Shown here one piece after another: positions 9,328-20,800 of a stretch of 64,000 bases of DNA (positions are counted from its first letter, which is position 1; every line of letters starts with the position of its first letter). A program made the position numbers and the translations under genes. Below the pieces are notes generated by a model. It saw only the letters and a list, made by a program, of their open reading frames with translations, made no database searches and was not told the origin of the DNA. This DNA comes from Madurella fahalii (lineage: Eukaryota; Ascomycota; Sordariomycetes; Sordariales), in assembly GCA_029876055.1 (NCBI GenBank), contig CM056874.1:5022001-5086000 (forward strand). Reading direction: 5' to 3'.

Positions 9328-12167
9328 ATGACGCCAACACCGCCATCGACGGGTCGATCACCTGAAGCGCAGTTCAAGGTTGTCCGCAAGAGAAACAGAG
9401 TGCCCCTTAGTTGCTATCCTTGCCGTTCAAGAAAGTGAGCCTCTCCGATGCATGCTCCGTGCCGGCGTCTTGTCGTGGCAGGTTGCTAATGCCGTTTCGT
9501 CCAGATTGTAAGTCGGCGGCTCTTCCCGTGTAAGCCACTGTTTTCGCCGTGGTAATGCGTTCGCATAGGATAACTTACACATGTACGCGTTAGGAAGTGC
9601 GATAGGCTTCACCCATGTAGCAACTGCACTAAGCGTGAGGGCGCGGACACTCTTTCTTGCTCCTACGCCACTCCAGTGTCCCGCCGGAAGAACCAGGACC
9701 ACGGGGATCACAGCCCAGATGATATGCAGAACCGCATCGATAGGTTGGAAGGCCTAGTCCTGTCCCTGATGCACGGAGGCGCAACCCTGGACACATCATC
9801 CTCGTCGGCCGGTGTCGCATCCAGCTCTGGTGGCACCGCTTCAAACACTTCTCCTTCCGCCGCCGACAGCAGCTCCCTGCTGGCCAAGGCCGACGGTCAA
9901 GAGGATGGCATGATGCACGAAGGGGACGAAAGCGATATCGACGAAGAGCTGGCAAGCTCCCTTGGCTTCTTGAGAGTGGATCCGGACCGGACGAAGCACA
10001 TTTACATTGGGCAGGAGCATTGGCACACCATCTTGATCGATATTGCCGAGGTCAAGAACTACTTCGCAAACCATAAGAAGGATTTGGAGAAGAGCTATGA
10101 GAAGATTGGCCTGGCCAAGCCCCCGACAGCCAAGCAACCGCCCATCTTGTTGATGGGCGCGACCCCTGCGTCCGAGGTCGAGCTCCGAGCAGAGTTGCCG
10201 CCAAAATCTGCTGTCCTGACATTATGTGACAGATACTTCAATTCGATGGACAATTCCGTCACCATCATCCATGCACCGACGTTCTATCAGCAGCTCCGTG
10301 ATCACTGGCAGGATCCGTCGAAGACGCCAATCATGTGGCTAGCGTTGCTCTATTCGGTTCTATGTCTGGCAATGCTGAGTTATACCAAAGTCGGAGACGA
10401 ACCGCCCGAGTGGAAAGGGCGGGCCCTGGACCTGGCCGACGAGTACCGGTTACGGACGGTTCAGTGTCTGATTGAGGGAGACTTCACGAAACCGACCGAG
10501 TACACTGTGGAAGCCATGATGCTCTACTCCTTCGGCGAGTACTCCTCTCGCTGGGATGCCGACCTGGGCGTATGGATGATAATATCCATGACCGTGAGAA
10601 TTGCGCTCCGGATGGGTTATCATCGAGACCCTAAGTGGTTCCCGACACTTACCCCTTTCCAGGCTGTACGTGTGCCCTTATGCCCGCTTCCCACATCTGC
10701 TCGATTAGCTTTGCCAGATGCCCGTCTAACTGTGACCACTGTTCTAATCATAGGAAATGAGACGGAGGACTTGGGCTACTGTCCGAATGATGGATGTGCT
10801 CTTCTCGCACCACGTATCGCTACCCAGCATGATCTCCGAGCAAGATTGCGACACAGAGTTACCGCACAACATCCTCGATAACGAATTCGGCCCGGGCTCG
10901 GAGGTTCTACCACCATCTAGACCCATCACCGAACCGACGCCCATAAGCTACATGATCTTCAAAGTCAGGCTATGCCAGGAACTAGGTTCTATTCTGCAGG
11001 CCACAGGTCGCGTAAAGAATCAGGTGCACTATGATGAGATCCTTCGATTCGATGCAAAATTGCGCGACATACACGCGGACCTACCCCCTCACCTAAAAAT
11101 GCAGCCGCTGGAGGCTTCTCAGGAGCCAGTCCTGGTCATAGTCTCACGCTTCAGCGTCGCTGTCCTATACCTAAAGATTGTGTGCCTACTCCATAGGAAA
11201 TACGTACCGCGGGCGAGACACAATCCCAGATATGCACATTCGCGGCGCAGCGCCATCGAGGCGTCCCTGGAAATGCTGCGGCATCTAGCGACGCTGCATC
11301 ACGAGTCACAACCCGGTGGGCGGCTACAGCCAATTCAATGGTACGTCACATCGGTGGCTACCAAGGACTTCCTTCTACCAGCCATGCTCGTCGCTCTGGA
11401 CCTGCATTTTGACAAAGCGGCTCAGAGATCGGGGGACCGTCAGGACTCGCAGAACTTACAGTTCTGGACCAAAGAACAGCACGAGGAAATGGTCAACAGC
11501 CTCGAGCTGACCAAAGAAATCTGGAAGGGATTATCCGACACCTCGATAGAAGCACTCAAGGCATCCAAAGTCCTCGAGATCATGTTGGCAAAAATCAAAA
11601 GCTCCGCGAGCACAGATGTCCCCGGCGCCGCATCCTCGTCCGAGCCGCAGCCGGAGCACTCGGCAGCCATGACACTCGGCATACTTTCTAACGGGATGGT
11701 GCACGATGCACCCGCTTCATTCAACTCGACGCGGAGTGCGGCGGGCACGATGTACCCGGGATTTCACCCCACCCTAGACATGGCGGGTGCTGGCTTTGAA
11801 TTGGGCACAAGCACGGGTATAGGAGCTACTGTAGCATCAGACTTCCCGAGCGTTGCGCCAGGTCTCGATGGCGGACAGTCTCCGCTAAGCATGTTTGGTA
11901 ACATGGCGGACAGCAGCATGGGTTTGGCGGGCGACTTTGACTGGGTATGGATATCTCCCGCTCACCACTTGATCTACATGGTAGCCATGAAAGGCTCTCG
12001 CTTACGTGTGCTATCCACAGGCGTCGTTCGAGAATTATACGCAAACCGCCCACTGGGGCGGTGAGACGTTTCAGTTTTTTTCCAGCAATACAGACCAGTC
12101 GCAGCAGCAGACATCTCAAGATAGCCCTCTGTTCACATACGGCCCGGACCTGACAAGGGGGAACTAG
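9328..12167 (+). CDS. Zn(II)2Cys6 transcription factor, fungal-specific TF domain
   Basis: Exons are 9328..9434, 9505..9507, 9594..10665, 10754..11944 and 12021..12167, giving 839 residues. The zinc cluster has C29, C32, C39, C45, C48 and C59: C-x2-C-x6-C-x5-C-x2-C-x10-C. The x6 spacing needs the 3-nt exon 2. A leucine-containing coiled-coil segment follows (MQNRIDRLEGLVLSLM), then the fungal-specific transcription factor domain, about residues 200-480, with EAMMLYSFGEY and ALRMGYHRDP. An in-frame TAG at 9307-9309 fixes the start. The last intron has donor GTATGG; if retained, translation would end at 12064. The target genes are not known. Its position next to the amylase does not show that it controls starch genes. 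Confidence 0.85.
9505..9507 (+). other. 3-nt microexon (ATT) in the zinc-cluster coding region
   Basis: The trinucleotide lies between a TCCAG acceptor (branch point GCTAAT in the 70-nt intron before it) and a GTAAGT donor. The 86-nt intron after it ends GTTAG. It supplies the third base of K36 and the first two bases of L37. Inclusion gives CRSRKLKC (x6); skipping gives CRSRKKC (x5), which breaks the canonical C-x2-C-x6-C spacing. Confidence 0.75.
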
Positions 12168-13004
12168 ACGTCTAGCAAATGTTGGGTATTGTAGAGACTA
12201 AGGGGATCCGGTTCCTAATCTGGGCGACGGGATGGAGAGGCGCAGAAACTCGGGAACAGAGGGTGCGGTGGGAGGAACTCGGGCACTGGCCTCACTCTTA
12301 TGTCTCTGGCGTGTGTATCAACATATCCCCGCTCTCTCGGTCAGCGACCAAATCAACCCGGCGTGCCATTTTGTCAGGCTCCTGTGATCTGCTCCGCTAT
12401 TCAAACCCTCACATATTGATCGTTGCCCATGTTGGAGAGTTGTGCCGAGGACCACACTTGCAATGGGCCCCGGAGGAGTTCGGTAGCGCATTCGGGCCTT
12501 CTGAACCTTTATATGTGTGGTACTCTGGCGCCCCAGGCCGGTACATGGTGCCAGGCGAATCGCTAGACATTGCGGGGAGCGGGGTGATCGCCATGCCTGG
12601 CAGACAGAGGTACCTTGCCTATTTCGGATGTCCATGCCCGAGTCTTGTATCAGCCGCTTACAGCACCGGGCTCACTTCACCAACACATTGCGTGTGAAGG
12701 GCCTTGACGTGATGATGGGACGGGCCGATTTGAAGCAGGCATATTGAGGCCTTCTCCTCCTTTGCCCTGCTTTCCACTATTTTTTGGTTAGTGCTCGGCA
12801 TCTCCTTTGTCGCCTTCGTGAGCGGTAGGACCCCTCCGGCTGGACCGCCGGTGTTTGACCACGCGGGGCGCCGGTGTCTACGAATCTATATACATGTATA
12901 TTTATGAAGGACACGGGGCCTCTTAATTTCCACCATGGTCAAACCTTGGGGAGAACAACCATAACTGTTACCGCCTTGACCTTTCCGTTTCTGAACCGCT
13001 CAGG
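12168..13004. other. Intergenic, alpha-amylase promoter
   Basis: This separates the regulator from the amylase. A TATATAC element at 12887-12893 lies 118 nt before the amylase ATG. GC-rich CGG/CCG motifs occur around 12836-12875, but none fits the AmyR CGG-N8-CGG site exactly. A 172-codon ORF here has no supported product. Confidence 0.45.
12887..12893 (+). promoter_or_regulatory. TATA-like box of the alpha-amylase gene
   Basis: TATATAC is followed by another AT stretch, 118 nt upstream of the start codon. This fits a regulated secreted-enzyme promoter. Confidence 0.45.
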
Positions 13005-15740
13005 ATGCGTATCATCAGCAACGCGCTTCTCCTGGCGGAGGTGCTTCTCCAGCTATCGGGAGCCGCTGCTCTTTCGGCCGCCGAGTGGCGGAAGCAGTCG
13101 ATTTACCAGGTTGTCACTGACCGATTCGCCCGAACCGACCTCTCGACCACGACGCCTTGCGACACGGCACAGCAGGCCTACTGTGGAGGGACATGGCAAG
13201 GGCTTATTTCCAAGTTGGATTACATCCAGAGCATGGGCTTCACGGCTGTGTGGATATCCCCTACAGTTAAGCAGATCGATGGCAACTCCCGCGACGGGTA
13301 AGCAGCTGCCGGCGGCCAGTGACTATTAGCAGGGTTCTGCTGACGGATTCGGGATCGTGAACTTGCAGATCTTCTTACCATGGCTACTGGGCAGAAGATA
13401 TTTGGGGCATAAACCCGGCCTTTGGGACTTCCCACGACCTAGCTGAGCTCTCCGCCGCTCTGCACGCTCGAGGCATGGTGAGCACGTGTGCTTGGTACCG
13501 AAAACCCCGAATGGTTCGCTAATATGCCGTGCTGATAGTATCTCATGGTTGATATTGTCACCAATCACATGGCATACATGGGCTGCGGCTCTTGTGTCGA
13601 CTACAGCCGCTTTAAGCCCTTCTCGTCGGTATGGTTCCTCTTCCCGAGACCGGCAGTGTGGGGAGGGGGACAGATCACTTAAGCAGTGACATTGGCAGTC
13701 TTCATATTTCCATACATACTGCTCCATCGACTATGAGAGCCAAACATCGGTCGAAGTGTACACACAGCTGCCCGTTAGATTAATCCTAGAGGCCGACCAG
13801 TTCAGTTAACATGATATACTAGGTGCTGGCAAGGTAGCGACACCGTCAGGTATGCTAAGGAACATGAATCCCCCCCTTGTCTGCCAGTGCTCCCAGTCTG
13901 TCTGATGGCGAGCTAACCTTGTCTCAGCCTGCCCGATCTGCGCACCGAGGAGTGAGTAAAGCTATCTATTCGCGCTCTTTGCCACATCTGCAACTTGCCG
14001 ATGATAGTAACCACAATCACAGTGAATCCGTGCGCCGCATCTGGAACGAATGGATTAGCGAAATGGTCTCGACGTATTCGATGTAACAAAGCTCTGCTCC
14101 GAGGCTGACCGTGCGCTGCTTACGCTGACACTTGTTGTCTCTAGTGACGGGCTACGAGTTGACAGCGCGAAGCATGTTGAGACATCTTTCTGGTCGGGCT
14201 TTTCGGCTGCTGCCGGTGTCTATATGGTGGGTGAGGTCTTCCACGGTGACCCTTTGTATGTGGTACCCTACCAACAACATTTCGATGGCTTGATGGACTA
14301 CCCGAGGTGAGAATATCCCGTTTGATACGCCATCTTTCCTGATCCTCAGTGCTGAACCCCGGAAATAGTTATTACTGGATGCTTCGGGCCTTCCAATCCA
14401 CAAGCGGTAGTCTCCGTGAGCTTGTCGACGGCATCAACACGCTTCGAAACGCTGCTTCGGATCTCAGTTTGTACGGTTCGTTCTTAGAGAACCATGATGT
14501 AGAGCGATTTGCGTCGTTCACTCAGGACATGGTGGGTTATCCCGCGGACTCTTTCGCAGTAGATAAGGCTTCGTTTTAGCAGGGCTGACCGGTAACCTTT
14601 CGTGTAGGCGTTGGCGAAGAATGTAAGTATATCATTGGCGGTGGGAATTAGCTTGGGGACTGATCCAGGCTTGATACTACAAATAGGCAATTTCGTTCAC
14701 GATGCTCAAGGATGGTGAGTAGATCCTAGCTAAACATATTACGCGTGTCGCGACTACTAACCTCATGCTTAGGTATCCCCATCATATACCAAGGGCAAGA
14801 GCAGCATTACGCTGGCGGGGGAACCCCTAACAACCGTGAGGCGGTCTGGCTTTCCGGCTACTCAACTAGTTCCGAGCTCTATACGTGGATCACCAAGCTC
14901 AACCAGATCCGGACTCATGCCATCGACGAGGACGCCGGTTATCTCACATACAGCAGTCAGCCTACCTTCTCTGATAACCACACGATGGCTATGCGCAAGG
15001 GTCATGTCGTGGGTGTGTTCACAAACGTCGGGTCCTCCTCGTCAGCCCGCGTCACTCTAGCCTCCTCGGCTACGGGCTTCGAGGCGAATCAGCCTCTTGT
15101 CGACGTCATGAGCTGCAGCGCTTACACAACAGACGCGAGCGGGGTTATTACCTTGACCCTCACCGGCGGTCTTCCAAGGGTGCTGTACCCCAGAGCACGT
15201 CTTATTGATAGCAGCATCTGCCCTGAGCTCTCTGGCACGGCAACTCAAACGTCGGGCCCCACCGTGACAGTGACCTCAGTCAGTACGTACTCTGGGCGGT
15301 GGCTGATAACAACTTAATCGGGACACAATGGCTCACAGAACTGGATAGTCAATCCAACTTGTTCGTCGACAACAGTAGACATCACCTTCAACGGAATAGT
15401 GACCACCGTCCTCGGTGAGACGGTCAAGGTGCAAGTACAATGAAGAAGAGTTATCTCATCGGTCTTCGAGGCTAACAGAACGATATGCGATAGCACAGGC
15501 AATGTCCCGGCCTTGGGCAATTGGAACCCTAGCAACGCAGTAACCTTAAACTCTTCGCGTTATACACAGAGTAACCCGCTCTGGGATGGGACAGTCAGCC
15601 TCCCACCTGGCACTGTGGTCGAGTACAAGTTCATCAAGGTCAGCAGCAGCTCTGGGTCAGTGGCATGGGAGGCTGATCCAAACCATTCGTATACGGTGCC
15701 TTGCGCGACTGCCACGGTTAGCAACACATGGCAGGGCTAA
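13005..15740 (+). CDS. Secreted GH13 alpha-amylase with CBM20 starch-binding domain
   Basis: Fourteen exons: 13005..13297, 13369..13477, 13539..13628, 13699..13757, 13823..13849, 13928..13951, 14023..14082, 14145..14306, 14369..14531, 14608..14622, 14687..14714, 14773..15282, 15349..15430, 15494..15740 (622 residues, in phase throughout). A signal peptide covers about residues 1-23. Taka-amylase motifs are present: [17 protein letters not shown] with nucleophile D227, GEVFHGDP with acid/base E251, and ENHDVERF with D318. CBM20 runs from about 514 to the end ([21 protein letters not shown]). It hydrolyses internal alpha-1,4 bonds of starch outside the cell. The intron before the last exon is GC-AG. 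The exon 12/13 junction could use an alternative donor (GTCAGT) with acceptor CACAG; that pair is also in frame. The catalytic gene looks intact. Confidence 0.87.
15431..15493 (+). other. GC-AG intron in the CBM20 region
   Basis: The donor reads GT|GCAAGT and the acceptor GATAG, with a CTAAC branch point about 18 nt upstream. Phase 2 to phase 2 restores [16 protein letters not shown]. The GT donors near AAG/GTG are in phase 0 and do not join in frame to the conserved downstream CBM20 sequence. Confidence 0.7.
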
Positions 15741-16028
15741 CAAACGGAGGTTAACCTGGGCACGCGAGAGCGCCGCTGTGAGGCGCAGTTAGTCAGTAGT
15801 GGTAGTAGCAACATGAGTAGTGGTAGTAGGAGTAGTTTAACAGATTTCTTGTGCTCCATAAGCGCCAGTTGGATAGGGGTATCTGCCACAACACCCGTCT
15901 AGTAGTGTACATGCTATTTATGCTCCAAAGAAAAGATCACCGCGCCGGATGCTCCAAATCTGGGTACAAATAACCTACGCCTTTTGTTGAGCAAATGCAA
16001 AAGGGAACCAGCCCCATCCGCGTCACTG

Positions 16029-16357
16029 CTAGAGGCCAAACGCCGCCTTCGCCCTGTTCCAGTACTCCATCCGCCGGCTATCCGAGCCGTCAACACGGAC
16101 ACAAGCCATGTAAGCGTCCCAAGCGGCATCAGTGCCAGTCTTGAGGCCCTCTCGCACTCCAGCGTCGCACTCCGTGGTCAAAAACCAACCGGCCGAGCCA
16201 AAGTTGTACTCGTCGGGCGTGACCATGTCGAGGACTTCTGCGGGTGACTTGCCCTCCACCTTGTCGGCGCCAAAGATGGACGTAGCATACTTCTTGACGT
16301 ACTGTGCCAGACAACCTCCTTGTCAGTCGAGTCGCCTCCGTGCGAAAAGGAAATGTA

Positions 16358-16395
<38 letters not shown>

Positions 16396-16818
16396 GAAGA
16401 GACTCACATCTGGACTCATCATGTTCGCCGTCCCCTGGCCCGCATTGCCATTAGAGCGATTATGCTTGAACTTGAAGTCGACGCTCTCGAGGCCCATCAG
16501 GGCCAACATAGCGGCCGTCTCGCCGTCGCTGAAGTCGGCGCACGCCTCGGCGACGAATGGCGCTGCCTGCTCTGCCGTCCGGCAGTCGTCGGGCAGTTCG
16601 GCGCCGTCGCACGTGTTGGATGAGGGCATGATGGCCAGGATGGCTTTGGCCATGTCGCCGCCGCCGCCGCCCTTGCCCTGGCTGCTGCTGGATCCAGCGG
16701 CGGCACCCGATTCTGAAGCTGGTTCTGCTTCTGTTGTGGCGGGAGCTTGCCTAGCCTTCAGGGGCGAGGCTGCGGCTAACCCGCTGAGGAGGAGGACAGA
16801 GATATACTGGGCGCGCAT
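16029..16818 (-). CDS. Small secreted protein, unrecognised family
   Basis: Exons are 16408..16818 and 16029..16301, giving 227 residues. A signal peptide (MRAQYISVLLLSGLAAASP) is followed by a KR-type processing site and a Ser/Gly/Ala-rich linker. The C-terminal domain, about residues 55-227, has five cysteines and the motifs GQGTANMMSPD, NFGSAGWFLTTECD and GTDAAWDAYMACV. That pattern recalls a fungal secreted family with a lysozyme-like or GH19-like look (GQGT..M and AAWF), but I cannot confirm it and no catalytic residue can be assigned. The intron holds a long polypyrimidine tract on the coding strand. The gene converges on the amylase. Confidence 0.75.
16360..16392. repeat. (AG)n microsatellite inside an intron
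   Basis: About 33 nt of AG repeat. On the coding (minus) strand it is a CT tract within the intron of the small secreted protein, just after the GTGAGT donor. Confidence 0.85.
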
Positions 16819-17851
16819 TGCTTAGCTGGGGGGGGGGGGGCTATTCAGGGCGGACGATGTTGTTCTGGATATGGCGCTCGCGTCAGCTCATCAAACAGTT
16901 GAGCTGTGAGCTGTGAGGACTGTAAAGGGAAGGGAGAACTTCAGTGGCCCGGAAGACCGAAAGGTATATATATATATATATATGTTATATCAAAACCTGG
17001 TGATAAGCAAGATCAAGGTCGGAAAGGAAACTCGAGGTCGATATTTACACCCGGAACGGCGAGCCGTAAACCCAAACTCACCCATTGTTTCTTGTTCCCT
17101 GGTCTGCTGTCCTCCTGAAGCCCAACCACTCGGCCGATTTTGAACCAAGCTGATACTAGAGGCGTGGACTCGCAGCGCTGACTGAGCTGGGTGGAGTGGA
17201 GACAAAGGCTGTAAAAAGACCCATAGTCTTAAGTTGAAGAAACAGGAGGCTGACAGAAGCCCGTTTAGATCGGCCCGTCGTCTCAGGGCCGGCCAATGGG
17301 CCGCCCGGATGAGCGGCCGACTCACGCTTCCTGACGCAGGAGCGGGTTGGACCGGGAAACGAGCAAGCGAATCGGATGTGTAGCACATGTGTAAAGTCGC
17401 ACATCAAGGCCCGATTCGCTGTTTGGGCTGTTCACAAGGCCCTAGGCCCTCGCTCACCAACACCATGGTTTCGGAGTTTCTACCAAGCTTTGCCAAGGTC
17501 GGGGAAACGGCGCCCCAAGACTACGGGAGCGGCTCAGCGAACCGAGGATTTTCCTTACGCCGCCGCATCGCCTCGCTTGCCAATTGTTTCCCAACATATT
17601 CTCCGTATCACAACTGACATCAACACTTCTTATCATTGGTATCCATTAATATACTTGGGACGCACTGTTATACACATGTTCCAGTATCAAGTACACCCCC
17701 CTCCCCCAACTCGTCACAGAAGTAGCTGGTCAACAGTCCGACAATCGACGGATGGCTCGTCAAGAAAAGTCCCCTCCGACAAACGGAAATACCCGCGGAA
17801 ACAGACGGGAAGCAGGCCGTTATAGTACCAGACAGACCGGGGAGAGTCCCA
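16819..17851. other. Intergenic, promoter of the secreted protein
   Basis: It starts with a G10 run near 16830, followed by a (TA)9 repeat at 16965-16982. The rest shows only unsupported short ORFs. It should hold the promoter of the secreted-protein gene and the 3' UTR of the F-box gene. Confidence 0.4.
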
Positions 17852-20800
17852 TCAAGCGGCCGGAAACCGCGGGTCATACTCCTCATAGTAAGCCGGATCA
17901 GCACGCCGATCCGCCGCCCATCCCTCAGGCGCCATGCTAGCTCGGACACTCCCCCCATCCTGAGCCAGGTTCGGCCGAGACGAGACGTAGACAGGTTCGT
18001 GAGCGGTAACGTGACGATGGTGATGAGGATGCGGGCTGGCATCGCGAGGTAACACCCTCCGCTCCTCATACACGTACCGCGCGTCCCTCTGCTCCCGGCG
18101 CGCCGGCCGCCGGATGTAGTACTCCCCGTGCTCGTCAATGACCTGCACAATCTCGTACGCTTCGACCGGCGTCGGCCGCGATTGCAAACGCGTCGTGGCG
18201 CCATCGCGATAGTGATAGCGCTCTGCGTCCCGCAGTGACGGCGGCTCTGCCTCGCGAAGGCTATCGTCTTCTGGTCGGGGAGGTGGATGGCTGAAGCGTG
18301 CTTCTTCCGTATGTCGCGGCGGTGGTTCGGCGAGATCGCGCTGCGTCAATTGGGGGCCGCACCGCTCCTCTCGCCGCCCAACTGGCCCCGAGGTGGAGTA
18401 ATACACGGTCCCGAACTGTCGCCCGGAGGGGCTCCTGTCTCTGCCAGCCGGTCTGGGATCGTGATATCGAGACCCGAGGGTACGAGACCTGAGGGTAGGA
18501 GACCCTGCCCAGTCCTCTCTCTCTCTGAGCTGAGCATATGTCCCTAACGTATATTGAAGGTCCGGGGCCGTGACATAACCCCGACTGTCCATGTACTGCG
18601 CTGTCCTTTGGGCTTTGTCCGGGTAGCAGGACGGTGCAGAAAGTCTCTGCTCGAGGCGCAACTCCAATGCTGCCATGATGTCAGGTTCCCCTCGCGTACT
18701 GGCAGGGGGAATAGGGCGATTCCGGGACGGTTGACTCCTGTCAGAATCTTGTGACGACGTTGCAGCTGGCTGTGTTGGCACCCGAGTCTCCCGAGTCTCC
18801 GGAACCCTGACTGTTCTCGGCAGTATTGACTGCGCAGAGGACGAGTACCTGCGCGGATCCCCTATTTGGTGTGTATCTGACATGGCACGTACGTCCGCTT
18901 CGTCGCGTTGTGCCATTTCCCCGCCTGTCTTGGACGGTTTTCCAAACATGCGATCGCCGGAACCTATGCCACTTTCTGTTTTTGCATGCTTATTCTTGCC
19001 ATGGCCCTTCCTGTGGGTTTGGAATCGGCTTTGCCCACGATTTTGCCGAGATCCTTGCGACGAATGCCGGCCGCCCTCACTCTCCGACATAGTCGCGGGC
19101 GTCCCGCTGGTGGGAGACTGCGCAGAGCTACGGGAATCGGCGAGAAAGCCGGCTGCAGCAGAATCCGCGCCGACGGAGTACTTGTCAATGAAATTGTGGC
19201 TAGTTGCATGGCCCGTAGCGATTGCCGGTGGCTGCGCCGGCTGCCTATACCGTTCGTCACGAGCATTGCCTGGTATGGGGACAGAGCCTCCGACGCGGGC
19301 TAACTCATTCCGATGGTCAACCTGTTCAGGGTAGTCGGAGATGGAGCCGAGACTTCGTTGTGGTCCAAATGCGGATGGGAGCGCGGCTGTCAAAAGGCTC
19401 CTTTGAGTTTCGTTGAGTGAGGAAGTAAGACTGGATATGACGGAAAGATCCGGCATTGACACCATATCCACCACCCAGTCAAGGGGGTTAGCCATGTTCT
19501 GCATCTGCGCCCTCTGCATCGGTTCGACGTGTTTGGACTGAAAGTGATTCGCCAGCTGGGGCAGGGAGAAATACTTCCTGTCTTGTTCGACCGAGGCTGC
19601 GTTGCCGAGTCCCAGATGGCAGGCCTTGCAGATTAGTCCGTTGACGTTGCGGACTGGGCGCATTTCCTTATTGTTGGACAAGCCGTCGATGAACATGGCC
19701 AACGGAGGTGTCTCATAGAACCTGGACCGGAACCTCTTGACAAGATGATGAATGGTCACGAAGACCCTTGCGGCTCCAGGAAGATCTTTAATATCGCCCA
19801 ACAGCCGCCAAATCTCGCGAGAGTTACGAGCAATATCCTCTAGCTTAGTCTTGTACAGATCTGGGTACGTAGGTACCTGCGGGGGAGCATAGGTACCGCT
19901 GCTGTTGGCATGATATGACCCATAGTTGTAATCGTATTGTCCGCTTTGAGGTGAAACATAACCTTGCGTTACTTCAACAACCGGAGGAGGATACGGCGCG
20001 GCGGGAGGTGGATAGGGTTGATATGGGGCCGGCGGGGGGACATAAGAGGGCTGTGGTTCATAGGCGGGCTGGGGTGCGAAAGGGGGGACCGGTGGATGTT
20101 GGTGGTAAGGTTGTGGCGGCAGAGGTGGCGGCTGCTGCTGATAATGGTCGTGGTAAGTCGGCACACCGTATCCATATCCTATACTAGGTGGATGGACCGG
20201 GGACGGGATAGCCGCCGTGGCTGCTGGCGGGTAGTTGTAGCTCGCTGGGGGGGGCGGCCCCGAACCGACGAAACTTCCCATGCCATAGGGGTAACCGGAG
20301 GGTTTAGCTGGCCGGACTTCTGCACTGAACGGAGAGTGCTCTGGCCATTCGGCCCTCCAATGCACGACAACGTTCCCAACGCTGAGGGCGTTCGTGTGCT
20401 TTGCAGCGTAATGCTGAATAACGCCTTCGAAGCCAAATGTCTTGTAGTTCCCCTCGCAACCACTGCAATAGAAGAGCTCCTTGCGCAACGCTTCAGTGTG
20501 GGGCCTAATCTTTGTGTCAAAGATCCACTTCATGTTCTCCAGGGTCAGTTTTTGTGTGAACGGCCCCTCGGGGGGGTCAGTAGGGATTGTTTCGCCCGCT
20601 GCCCTCGCTGCTGCGACGTCCTTTGCCACCTCGGCGTAGAACCGCCTTCGAACGTTTACCAGGACGTCTATGGCGAACCGTGAGCAGTTCTCTCTCGTCA
20701 CTTTCTTGCATTTTCCCCAGCCATCCTGGATGACCTCATCTGCATAACCGGCAATTTTAGCGCGCAGTGGTGCTTGCACCTCCTCCCAGTCCTTGTCGAC

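Noticed and set aside
12179..12697. 172-codon plus-strand ORF between the regulator and the amylase
   Set aside because: No family pattern, mixed composition, and it overlaps the expected 3' UTR and promoter.
12836..12875. AmyR-type CGG-N8-CGG site before the amylase
   Set aside because: The CGG triplets present are spaced by 9 or 5 nt, not 8, so the match is not adequate.
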